From Chamaelirium japonicum (taxonomy: Eukaryota; Streptophyta; Magnoliopsida; Liliales; Melanthiaceae): 64,000 nucleotides of DNA. A program made the position numbers and the translations under genes. The stretch spans positions 71,775,229-71,839,228 of the forward strand of contig OX393553.1 of NCBI GenBank assembly GCA_947650365.1, given 5' to 3'. The notes under the pieces are model-generated. The model searched no databases. It was not told the origin of the DNA and saw only the letters and a list, made by a program, of their open reading frames with translations. This document shows, in pieces, positions 20,153 through 30,231 of this stretch. Every line of letters starts with the position of its first letter. Position 1 is the stretch's first letter.

Positions 20153-20289
20153 TATGGCCGGCCCCACCTCTCCATGAGGAGGGGGGCACGGTTTTCAAGA
20201 GGGGGGGCCGGTGGGCCCCCCTCTTTGTGTCCGAGTCGCGGGTCCGATGGGACCTGTTCGCTTCGAGTTGGGCCATGGTGTGCGGATTG

Positions 20290-20500
20290 AGCTTGCACGC
20301 GGGCCGTTTGTGCGCGGGCCCAATTCCGCATGCGGGCCGTCGTGTATGGGCCAAGGTTCGCATGTGGGCCGTTGTGTGTGGGCCAAGTTGCATGCGGGCG
20401 GTTGTGTATGGGCCGAGGTTCGCATGTGGGCCGTTGTGCGTGGGCCAGATTTTCGCATGTGGGCCGTTGTGTGCGGGCCCAAGTTGCATGGGCGAGTCGG
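20290..20500. repeat. GGGCCGTTGTG minisatellite in element 3 LTR
   Basis: Five or six degenerate units of 35-40 bp built on gcatgtgggccgttgtgtgtgggcc. The same array is in the partner LTR at about 42075-42285. Confidence 0.8.
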
Positions 20501-20583
20501 GTTCGACCCGAAGGCCGTTGGGTGCGGGCCTATTTTTCGTATACAAATCGGGTTCGACCCGTGTGCTAATTTCGATGCCCACA

Positions 20584-20879
20584 AGTGCCTTCTCAAGTTC
20601 GAGTGCGCCCGCGGGAAACACGTAGCGGTTGGACTTGAGTCGCGTATTCGTGTGGGATTAGGTCTTTAAAAGGACCCCCGTTTTTCGTTTCTCTTCATTA
20701 TCAGCGATTCCCGGCGGCTTGGAGACGAAAGCTCTGCTAGGGTTTCTTGCTTCGCGACGATGCCGCGGAAGATGAAGGTGGTAACGCCATGAGGTTCGCG
20801 GAGGAGAGGAGACCGCCGGCCCGTGGAGGGCGGAGGGCTGCCGGCGAGGTGATCCTCCTCCTCCTCCTCCTCCTCCTTC
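20584..20879 (+). promoter_or_regulatory. Likely promoter and leader of the antisense gene in element 3
   Basis: Seen on the plus strand: TTTAAAAG (20663-20670), a telo-box-like TAGGGTTT (20738-20745), then an ATG at 20760 that opens only ten codons. The placement between the 3' LTR and the plant-mobile-domain frame fits a leader exon; the splice donor is uncertain. Confidence 0.4.
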
Positions 20880-21590
20880 TTCTTCTTCTACTGGTTCGCA
20901 TGGTGGTGGGCGTGGGCCGGAGGCGCTGGGCGCGGGGTGCGAGGCGCGAGGACGCAGGCCGCGAGGCGCGAGGGTGCAGGCCGCGAGGGCGCAGGCCGGA
21001 GGAGCGCGCGGGCTGGAGGTGCGGGGCGCGGTGCGTGGCTGGGGGCTGTGGGGTGCGGCCGGCGCGCGGGCTGGTGGCGTAGGAGGGCGTGGGCCGGAGG
21101 CGCTGGGCGCGGGGTGCGAGGTGCGAGGGCGCAGGCAGCGAGGGCGCAGGCAGGAGGAGCGCGCGGGCTGGAGGCGCGGGGCGCGACGCGTGGCTGGGGG
21201 CTGCGGGGTGCGGCCGGCTGCGCGGGCTGGAGGCAGGGGCGCGGGGCTGCGCGCGGCCGGAGGTGGAGGCGGAGGCGGCAGGGGCTGCGGGCCGGAGGCG
21301 TGGGCGCAGGGCTGCGCGCGGGCCGGAGGTGGAGGCGGAGGGCTCGAGGCGCGAGGGCCGGAGGTGGGGCTGCGGGGGCCGAAGGTGAAGGCGGAGGCGG
21401 CCGGGGCTCGAGGCGCGAGGGCCAGAGGCGGGCTCGGTCGGAGGGCGTGGGCGGCGGGGGCCGAAGGTGAAGGCGGAGGCGGCCGGGGCTCGAGGCGCGA
21501 GGGCCGGAGGCGGGCTCGGCCGGAGGGCGTGGGCGCGGGCGGCCGGAGGTGGGGCTGCGGGGGCCGGAGGTGAAGGAAGCCGGCAGCACC
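20880..21590. repeat. Extremely GC-rich degenerate repeat tract
   Basis: About 700 bp of GGGCGCGGGGTGCGAGG-type variants, opened by a (CTC)n run at 20853-20885. Several frames are open on both strands only because stops are rare in such DNA. CpG density is very high. No domain is recognisable. Confidence 0.85.
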
Positions 21591-21599
21591 CCCCACCCT

Positions 21600-21944
21600 T
21601 TTCGTGTTTTAACAGGAGAGAGGGGGTCGCGGCCTTTTGCCGTGGCCCCCTCTTTGTTTTCTCTATTCGCTCACGGGTCCGGAGGCCCTTTTTGCTTAGG
21701 CCCCCCTCTTCTTTTCTTTATTTGCCCAAGGGTCTGGAGGCCCTTTTTGCCTAGGCCCCCCTCCTTCTTTTCTTTATTCGCTCAAGGACGGGCGACCCTT
21801 TTGCTTAGGCCCCCCCTTTGTTTTCTTGTTTCTGTATTCGGGACCTGCGGCCCTATTTTTTTTTTTTTTGACTTGTGCTTTTCTCTGTATTGGAATTGTA
21901 CTTTTCTTGCTATCTGACTTGGGCTTTGTCTCCTTTCTTTTCCA
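21600..21944 (+). repeat. 57-bp pyrimidine-rich repeats before the antisense exon
   Basis: Four degenerate units with ctttttgcttaggcccccctc at about 21642, 21699, 21755 and 21808. They look like repeated 3' splice sites (pyrimidine tract plus TAG). The tract ends in ctttcttttccag at 21944, the best acceptor for the exon that follows. Confidence 0.6.
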
Positions 21945-23420
21945 GGTCTCGTCGTTACGAGAGTTTTCCGAGTTCCGGTTGGATCGTCGATGCGGTCTCC
22001 CACGGGAGTATGCATCTTCGTTTCCCTTTCGCGCAAGTCTTCAACCACCGAGCTTCGAGACAGGAGGCCAGACTGTCAGTACTTCACCTTTTGACGCACG
22101 AGCGAGTTTGTGAGGATGGCATGGCCGACGGCTCTTGCCGCGTGTTGAAACTGGGCGAGCGTATCCTTACCGACGAAGGATCTTCCCGGCAAGTTGTACG
22201 GCCAAGCTTGGGGTTGCCGTTCCACCACACTGGCGAGGAGTCGGTTCCGGTCCCTGTTGTTGCTTTGAAGATATGCTCCCGCCGTACGCGATGGGGTGTG
22301 GAGATTCAATCACGTGGAGATGTCACATACTTGGGAGGTTTTCGGGACTGGATGAGAGAGCTGTCTGGCGCGTTGGAGGCGGAGCCAGGGATGGAGCGTC
22401 TGGCGAGGTTTGTAGAGCCAGCTTGTTGGGAGTACAGCCGACCGAACGGTATGTACCGGGCTCTGTGTGAGCAGTGGTGCCCTGAGACCAATACCTTTTT
22501 GACCGGAGCTGGTGAAGTCGGGATCACCCTTCGTGACGTGCACATCATCTCTGGGTGTCCAGAAGTTCGGAGCTACTATCAGGAGGAGGTTCCTTCTCTG
22601 GAGGTCTTGACGGACCCAGACGAGTCTCCTAGCTTCTGTCTTTTGCTTTTTAAGGCGTATGCTATTATAGCGGCACGCGAGCGGTCAGACCGGGTACTCC
22701 ACTCGGATTGGGTGGACTTCTGGTTTCGAGGAGAGTATCGTCACGCTCCCCCTTCGAGTCACCCAATGTGGAGATATGCATCGTCAAAGAGACCGGCGCC
22801 TGGCACTTTTCGGCGATCGATTGAATCTCTGAAGAAAGAATGGTGCTCTATGGTCGGAGCGCAACATCCCTGGGAAGTTTTGGGACTTGAGGAATGCAGC
22901 GATGCCTGGCGTGCTGCTTAATGGTCAGCGGGGTTGGTACTTTTCCTTTGCCGCTTTGCTTTACCCTGGGAAGGGGATGTGATACGCCCTGGGACCTTCC
23001 TTGCAGCTGCTTGGATGGCGAATGGAGAGTTCCTTAACCTGGTGCCGGCGATCCTCTGCTCGTTGTACGGAGGGCTTAGCGGAACCTACTGGAGTTTATC
23101 GAGTGCGGGTAATGCAAGGGGGGAAGTAGGCAGAGCCAGCTCCTTTTGCCCCCTGCATTACCTCTACGGCTGGATTGGGCTTCACTTTCCGAAGGGGATC
23201 TTTGCAGCGCGTGGACCTTCGACCTCGGTGCCCTTTCTTCCTTGTGTGGGAGGTGTGATGAACGCTTATTACGCGTAGGAACGTCCAAATCCTAGTGCCC
23301 GAGAGTGTTTGAGACGTATGGGCCCTTCTGACTTTGAATTTGTATCGGAGAATGCACTTGCTCCTTCTACAAGATCTTTGGTATGTGATGTGGAGGAAAT
23401 GCCCGAGCACTTGTACTGTT
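21945..23420 (+). pseudogene. Plant mobile domain (PMD) gene antisense to element 3 gag-pol, truncated
   Basis: The plus frame matches the aminotransferase-like plant mobile domain (PF10536), a family found in host proteins such as MAIL1 and in gypsy and Mutator elements. Seen: NTFLTGAGEVGITLRDVHII, SGCPEVRSYY, LLFKAYAIIAARERSDRVL and WVDFWFRGEYRH, then FLAAAWMANGEFLNLVPAIL. Two in-frame stops break it (TAA at 22919-22921, TAG at 23276-23278). Near 23420 the gene ends where minus-strand RNase H/integrase-border sequence begins, so its 3' half is missing. The 5' boundary is a likely splice acceptor (TTTTCCAG). The function of such antisense genes in Tat elements is unknown. Confidence 0.8.
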
Positions 23421-24361
23421 TCCGCTTCTTCTTTTGCAAGACACCTCAGGAGCGCACCATCGTAGCTTCGACGGTACAACTCATTATTGAAGTGGAAGAA
23501 TTTCAGAGACCGTCGGCGAATGTCGACCTTACTCTTTGGATCTTCAGGGAGCTTCCCGTGGACAGGAAAATCTATGAATGGTTGTCTCCAATCTAGCTCG
23601 TCGGTCACGAGAACGTGTACTGCGTTGACTTGGTCCGGGATCCCCATAGGGAGGTCCTCCTCGATGATCACCATCCTCTTACAGATAGGGACGATGAGTT
23701 GGCTTCTTTCTGGGAACGGGAGTGTCGCCGCCAAATTTGCGAGCGCATCAGCCTGCTGATTAAGGTTTCTGGGGATGTGCTGGATTGAAGCATTTTTTAG
23801 TGTACCAAGGAGTTTCAGGGCTCGCAGGTGTAATGGTACGAGGTCTTCTTTGTTGACTTCGTATGCTCCCAATATTTGTTGAATGACGAGTTGAGAGTCG
23901 CCAAAAATTGTGAGCCCTTGAAGTTTCATATCATTGGCGAGTTCGAGGCCAATGATCAAGGCTTGATATTTCGCCCTGTTGTTGGAGCATGGTTCTGATA
24001 GTAGAAATGAGAAGGGAAGTACTTCGTCGTTTGGCGTGACGAAGATAACTCCTGCTCCTGCTACGTCTTGCCTGGCTGCACCGTCGAAGAACATTTTCCA
24101 AGAAGGGGCGATGTCGATGCAGAATACTCCTTCGTCTGGAAGATCTTCCGATAGTTCCCATTCTGCTGAAAGGGGGTACTCTGCTAGGAAGTCCGCGAGA
24201 GCTTGACCTTTGACCGCTTTACGAGGGACAAAGGTGATGTCAAACTCAAGGAGGAGCAAAGCCCATTTGGCCAGACGTCCGGAGAGCACTGGTCTCGACA
24301 TGATGTATTTGAGCGGGTCGGCTTTTGAGATGAGTCTGATGGCGTGAGCTAACATGTAGTG
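23420..24361 (-). pseudogene. Element 3 RNase H domains, cut before integrase
   Basis: Continues the RT frame after an in-frame TGA at 24362-24364 (expected Arg codon). Contains the end of the first RNase H and the second, archaeal-like RNase H (SWKMFFDGAARQDVAGAGVI, then IFGDSQLVIQQI, then NQQADALANLA). It runs into the linker before integrase (LYRRSYDGALLRCLAKEEAE). After about 23420 the frame turns into antisense of the PMD gene. No H-H-C-C or DDE motif exists between here and the 3' LTR, so integrase is deleted. Confidence 0.9.
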
Positions 24362-26274
24362 TCACAACTTTTTTGTAGCGAAGATGAGCGCCATACAGAC
24401 CTTCTCAATCGGGGAGTAGTGTAGCTCCGCGCCGATGAGAGTGCGGCTCAAATAGTAGCATATTGTTTCCTTGCCTAGCTCGTTGTCTTGAGCCAGGAGT
24501 GCCCCCAAGGACTGCTCCTGGGCACTGATGTAAAGGACCAATGGTTTTCCTTGGACTGGTGCTGTCAGAATTGGAGGCTTGAGTAAGTAATTTCTGATGT
24601 TCTGGAGGGCTTCCTCACAAGCTTCATCCCATTTGAATGGTACTCCTTTCTTCATGAGGCGACTGAAGGGCCTACATTTTCCAGCTAAGTTGGCGATAAA
24701 CCTTCTGATATATGCTAGATGGCCCTGGAGACCTCGGAGGTCTCGCACGTTTTTCGGGATTGGTATATTGAGAATAGCATCTATCTTGGATTGATCTATC
24801 TCGATGCCTCGATGGCGTACGACAAAGCCGAGAAATTTTCCCGAGGAGACCCCAAATGCACATTTAAGCGGATTCATGCGAAGCTGGTACCTTCGAAGTC
24901 GCTTGAAGATTAGCTCGAGGTCTTGAAGACGTGTTGACTTTTGTCTTGATTTTACCACGAGGTCGTCGACGTAGCATTCCACATTCTGGTGAAGGATATC
25001 GTCGAAATTTTTTTGCATGGCACGTTGGTAAGTGGCTCCTGTATTTTTCAAGCCGAAAGGCATGACTTTGTAGCAGTAGATCCCTTTTGGCGTGCGGAAT
25101 GCCGTAAGCTCTTCGTCTTTAGGTGCCATCCGGATCTGGTTGTAACCTGAGGATCCATCCATGAAGGTTAATGCTTCATGGCCTGTTGTCGCATCCACCA
25201 TCAGTTCTGTGATTGGCAGTGGGAAGTCATCTTTGGGGCATGCATTGTTTAAGTCCCTAAAGTCCACGCATACTCTGATCTGGCCGTTCTTCTTCTTGAC
25301 TGGGACCACGCTGGAGATCCACATTGGATACTTAACTTCTCGGATAAAGCCGGCTTCAATGAGCTTGTTGACTTCGCCCTCTATTTGCGGTACCAGTTCC
25401 GACCGGTATCGTCTTTGTCCTTGCTTGATGGCGCTAGCTCCATGTTTGACAGCAAGCTGGTGTACTGCAATCTTGGGGTCAAGTCCCGGCATTTCCTTGT
25501 AGGACCATGCGAAGACATCTCTGTATTCTTGGAGTAGCTTGATGTATGCGGCCTCCTTTTCGGGAGTCAGGAGTGCACTTACGAATGTGGGTCGAGGATC
25601 CTCCTGTGTCCCCAAGTTGATTTCTTTCAGATCGTCGACGGTAGATTGCCCCCCTTCTTCGAGGACGGGCGGTGCGTCAGACAACTCGTCGTCCGAAGTA
25701 GAAGTGTCGTCGACCGAGGAGTCCGCAATTGTGATATGATTAAGAGAGATCAGAATGATATCGGGAACATTGGCAGTTTGAAAGAATGACATGGGTGGGT
25801 GGGTGGGAATGATTTTTCTCACCTCAGTGGGTGGCTTTCCCAAACGGTCGAATACTGACCTTCGCTTTGCTTGTCTGATTGGCCCAAGTCTTTTGAATAC
25901 TGATATGGGATTTTGATTTGCCTGGTTTTTGACGCTCTTCTTTTGTTTTTGAGGTATGGTCCGACGCCGAGCTCGATATCGCCTTCTTTTGGCGCCCTTT
26001 GTAGCGGGATGAATGATATTGGTGGAGCGTGCATCGGAGGCTGACGATCCCTCTTTCGCTTCATCTACCAACTTCACCTCAATGTAGTTAGAGGTGAAGG
26101 TCTTCTCTCATGTTATCTTGATGACCATCGGGGTTTGACGAGAGCCGATGCCTCGCCGATTTGGTGGGATCTGCTCGCCACCCTGGAGTAAATGGACTTG
26201 AGTCTTAGTCATCCCGTGTGGTATTGGAGCTGGCAGGAGCGTACTCATATGTGCAGCACTGTCTTTGTTGTAGC
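24362..26274 (-). pseudogene. Element 3 pol: linker, reverse transcriptase, start of RNase H
   Basis: The long open part is 571 codons from 26077. RT motifs are in order: WISSVVPVKKKNGQIRVCVD, DFPLPITELMVDATTGH, MPFGLKNTGATYQRAM and YVDD at about residues 369-372. Upstream (26078-26274) the same frame continues but has a TGA near 26107. At 26274/26275 the frame is cut by element 4 and continues at 36264. It ends in TGA at 24362. Before decay it was one gag-pol frame with the parts at 36264-40205. Confidence 0.93.
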
Positions 26275-28408
26275 TGTTGGAATCTAATCCGGGTCAGAGG
26301 CTCGCAGCGAAAACAATTTGGCGGTCGAAAGACCGTTCATGGTGCACATTACACGATTTAAACTTTCATTGAAACTAATCTACATATGTATGCATGTGTA
26401 TGCACGAGAATCGAAAACCCCTAACGGCAATCTAGCGTAATGATTAACTTAGCATGGATGCAAATCATAATGCCCGCTAGATCTACATGTTAGATTACAC
26501 ATACCTTTCGTACGGATCTTTTAACCGCGGAGAATTGTCTTCTTTGTCGATGGAGACGGAAGATCGTTCGTGAAGATGCCGACGGTACGAATGGAGATGT
26601 TGCCTTCTTGTTCACCCGATCTCACACGATGCACGGAACGTCGCTCTCGGATCTCTGAGTGCCTCCGAAGAACGACCCTTCTCCTTCTTCAGAACTCCAC
26701 GCGAGGAAGACGAAGTAGCAAGCGGGAAACGGAGAGAGATTAGGGAGAGAACTAGAGAGATTAGAGAGAGGAGGGGGTTCGGATTTTGCATCCTTTGGGG
26801 CCGGCGCCCCATAGGTCCCTTTATAGGGCCGGCCAACCCCCTTGGATAGGGATCCAAGGGGATAATGACCCCCTCTCATTATCTCTCCATTATCTCCTTT
26901 TTATCTCTCCGCGTATTTATCCGTTTTCCCACTTTTTAGGGCTCGATCTTAACCGTTTTATCGCCCTGTCCCTATCTATATGGCCGGCCCTATAGATGAG
27001 GGATTCTTATCCCTACATCATAGGGCCGGCCCTAGCAAGGTGTCACACCACTGGAGTCGGCCAACAGTGAGGTCCGGCAGAGTGAGGTTTTTACCAAAAT
27101 GCCCCGACGCCTCATTTTGACCATTTCTAGCATGCGATGCCTAGCGGCCATTACTTAAGTGATCTTTACTAGTTACCTACTATTAACTGAGGCCACCGGA
27201 GGGTGCCTCTAGCAAAGTCAACTAGTCAACTCGCAACATACCCCGGTGCATCGCACCTATGCAGCGAAGTTCACTTATGGCTAGGGATTACTACATACGA
27301 CTCTGCACTAGTCTCGGGCTCAACCCTTAGTACTCGTATGTAGTTACGCATCTACCGTGCTCTAGTGCCATGCACACACGGAGCGTATACTTCTTTCTTC
27401 CTCATGCTTATGGTGTTCCGAGGAGACGGTTCAAGAACCATACATAATGTTGATAAGGTGGACCCATCAGGGACCGGGGTTCATGGCTTCCAACTCAAGC
27501 TCGATGGACACACTACCCGAGTGTACCATCGATCCTCTGAGCTCGAGTTAACCTGCGTAGCCACCCAGAGTGCGATGCAGGCTGCACTCCAATTCACCCA
27601 GACTTACTATGTTCTCCATCATACCCCTGCTCTCCGCTTAGTAGTGGTAAACCCGCTGTCCCTCCACTTGATGCCATGATTCACTTCGAGCGGTGAAGAC
27701 TACCGTCAGACTCGAATGATCATATGACTTGGTTCCTTCCAGGTTGACCTATACATCGTACCTCTGATTACCCCGTCGAGTAACCGAACTCGGTCAACAG
27801 TCAAACTGATGACCACCAGGCCTGGGTTTGGTACAGTGTAAGTCACACCAAGGAACGCACCTCCCATCAGGGGTGTGGATGGCCTGCAGGAGTGACACGC
27901 TAATGCAACGCCAGCCGGGTAACCCAGTACACCGTGGTTTTGGATCACTGCATATGGACCCTCACACATTGGTGCGCCAAAGCACCACGCAACTGGTTAG
28001 TCCATCAGTCGTGGTTCCTCAGGGTTTAGGACCGTTTTACCCTAAGCAGAAACACGGCTTAGTGTACCAGTGTCTGCTCACTGATCTGTACACCGTGTTA
28101 GTTCCGTTCAGCCACAGACACTGTGCCTGGTGATGACCATGGTGAAGACATCCCATGAACTGTCATCGCCAATAGCTTACCATGATGAGGCGACCAACCT
28201 GATCATAGCTACGAACATATTTAGGTTATACGGGACCAATCCACTTAGTCTTCAACTCAGTGGACTACCATATAACCATGGCTCTCTGTTCTCTAAAGAA
28301 CACGTAACTATGTTACGCACCTATATGCATCTCATGTAATAATAACTATCAATCTTTATTAGACCAAAACATAAAGTTTTACAAGCTTAGAACACATCAA
28401 TCCTAACA
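26275..28408 (-). repeat. Element 4, 3' LTR
   Basis: 2134 bp. TATA-like CCTATAAAGGGAC lies on the minus strand near 26815-26827. No coding content. The interior side is preceded on the minus strand by the purine tract AAGTGGGAGAT (28409-28419). Confidence 0.93.
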
Positions 28409-28422
28409 ATCTCCCACTTGGT

Positions 28423-30231
28423 CTAGCGAATCAAAACGGTTTTGACTCCCATCGCGTCCACATGTCGCTCGAATGCCTTGGTAGGTATTGCCTTTGTGAA
28501 AGGATCAGCAACATTATCTGTAGATGCAATCTGTGTCACCGCTACTCGCCCTTGCTTTTGAAACTGCCGAATCAAGTGGAACTTGCGCTCGATGTGCTTC
28601 CCCTTTTGGTGATGTCTTGGCTCCTTAGCTTGTGCTACCACCCCACTATTGTCGCAGTAAAGCACAATAGGTAACTGGGCCTCTGGTACGCACCCTAAAT
28701 CCGTAAGGAATTTCTTGAGCCATACCGCCTCTTTGGCTGCCTCGCACGCTGCAACGTACTCAGCCTCTGTGGTAGAGTCTGCGATGCATTTCTGCTTCAC
28801 ACTCTGCCAACTAACCGCTGCTCCTCCTAACATAAACACAAAACCTGATGTCGACTTCCTGGATTCCAAATCTGACATAAAGTCAGAATCTGTGTATCCA
28901 ATTGGCGTCAGTTCTTGTCCAGTGTAAACCAACTCATAGTCCCTTGTTCTACGAAGGTACTTGAGTATACACTTCACTGCTGTCCAGTGATCTGGACCCG
29001 GATTCGACTGAAACCGACCCATCATGCCTACTGCGAAACAGATATCTGGCCTTGTACAATACATAGCATACATTAGACTACCCAATGCCGAGGCATAAGG
29101 TATCTTCTGCATTTCTGCTCTCTCCTCAGGTGTCTTAGGACATTGATCCTTAGACAGTTTTATGACATGTCTAAATGGCACAAAACCCTTCTTGGAGTCT
29201 TGCATGTCAAACCTAGCCATAACCTTATCTATATACGCGGCCTGTGACAGCGAGAGAATCCTGTTCTGGTGATCATGTGTTACCTTGATCCCCAAAACAT
29301 AACTCGCTTCACCTAGGTCTTTCATATCGAACTGTGTTGACAACCAGACCTTTACCGTTGACAATGTTCCTACATCATTTCCAATGAGTAGAATATCGTC
29401 TACGTAAAGTATCAAATATACTACTGTGGTCTTATCAGTCCTCTTGTATACACATGGTTCATCCTCGTTTTGATTAAATCCATACGACTGGATTGCCTGA
29501 TCAAAACGGATGTTCCAACTTCTAGATGCTTGCTTTAGTCCATAAATGGACTTCTGCAACTTGCAAACTAGATGTTCCTGACCCTCTGACTCAAAGCCTG
29601 GTGGCTGAATCATATAAATGTCTTCTTCCAAATTTCCGTTAAGGAATGCTGTCTTGACATCCATTTGCCAGATCTCCCAGTTGTAATGGGCTGCAATGGA
29701 TAGGAGGATCCGAATAGACTTTATCATAGCTACCGGCGAGAAGGTTTCGTCAAAGTCGATCCCTTCTCTCTGGATAAAACCCTTGGCAACTAATCTAGCT
29801 TTATAAGTCTCTATTGTACCATCGGATCCTCTCTTCTTCTTATACACCCACTTACACCCAATAGGTTTAATATTGGATGATGGTGTAACAAGAGTCCAGA
29901 CTGCGTTATGGGACATTGATTCAATTTCTGCCTCCATAGCCTTTTGCCAGTCAGAGCTGTCAGAAGCTCCCACTGCCTCATCGTAGCTCAGTGGGTCATC
30001 CTCCTGACCCTCTGGATCAACCAATAAGGTTTCTCCATAGTATCTGTCAGGAGCTCTGATGTTTCTCCCACTGCGACGAGGTGGTGGTGGTGTTACAGGA
30101 TTAATAGGTTCTACAGTATCTAGTATATTATTATCTGTAATGTCAGCTCCCACTATGCTTTTGGATGCGCTCTCTGATCTAGTACCCAGTAGCTCATCCA
30201 GAACTACCTTACTAGTAGGTTTGTGGTCCAC
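28423..30231 (-). CDS. Element 4 reverse transcriptase and RNase H
   Basis: 602 codons to a normal stop. Copia RT starts with [12 protein letters not shown], continues [16 protein letters not shown] and [17 protein letters not shown], and has catalytic YVDD at about residues 276-279. RNase H follows ([59 protein letters not shown]). The first codon is set by the frame, not by an ATG: this is the second half of a gag-pol polyprotein that is one nucleotide out of frame with the first half at about 30231-30240. Otherwise it looks undamaged. Confidence 0.94.
   Translation of the reverse strand: MDHKPTSKVVLDELLGTRSESASKSIVGADITDNNILDTVEPINPVTPPPPRRSGRNIRAPDRYYGETLLVDPEGQEDDPLSYDEAVGASDSSDWQKAMEAEIESMSHNAVWTLVTPSSNIKPIGCKWVYKKKRGSDGTIETYKARLVAKGFIQREGIDFDETFSPVAMIKSIRILLSIAAHYNWEIWQMDVKTAFLNGNLEEDIYMIQPPGFESEGQEHLVCKLQKSIYGLKQASRSWNIRFDQAIQSYGFNQNEDEPCVYKRTDKTTVVYLILYVDDILLIGNDVGTLSTVKVWLSTQFDMKDLGEASYVLGIKVTHDHQNRILSLSQAAYIDKVMARFDMQDSKKGFVPFRHVIKLSKDQCPKTPEERAEMQKIPYASALGSLMYAMYCTRPDICFAVGMMGRFQSNPGPDHWTAVKCILKYLRRTRDYELVYTGQELTPIGYTDSDFMSDLESRKSTSGFVFMLGGAAVSWQSVKQKCIADSTTEAEYVAACEAAKEAVWLKKFLTDLGCVPEAQLPIVLYCDNSGVVAQAKEPRHHQKGKHIERKFHLIRQFQKQGRVAVTQIASTDNVADPFTKAIPTKAFERHVDAMGVKTVLIR

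Larger units (their letters stand above)
18494..20583 (-). repeat. Element 3, 3' LTR
   Basis: Minus strand TGTGGGCATCGAAAT to TTCCGCGCTCACA. TATA box (CTATAAATA) at 19772-19780. U3 contains a (CTTTT)n tract (20085-20152) and a GGGCCGTTGTG minisatellite (20290-20500). The R/U5 side holds degenerate GCTTTGGC and GTCGGCTT repeats (18840-19450), which create long spurious open frames on both strands. Confidence 0.93.

Noticed and set aside
18740-20625. Several 80-240 codon frames in the element 3 LTR (also 40525-42421)
   Set aside because: Low-complexity repeats in an LTR; the two LTR copies differ by indels that break the frames.
20658-21596. Long Pro/Ala/Arg-rich open frames on both strands, up to 312 codons
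   Set aside because: GC-rich repeat DNA rarely contains stops. The frames have no domain, overlap on both strands and change completely between repeats.
23420-23596. Continuation of the plus-strand PMD frame to 23596
   Set aside because: The wording is the shadow of the minus-strand RNase H/integrase linker, which has clear homology there.
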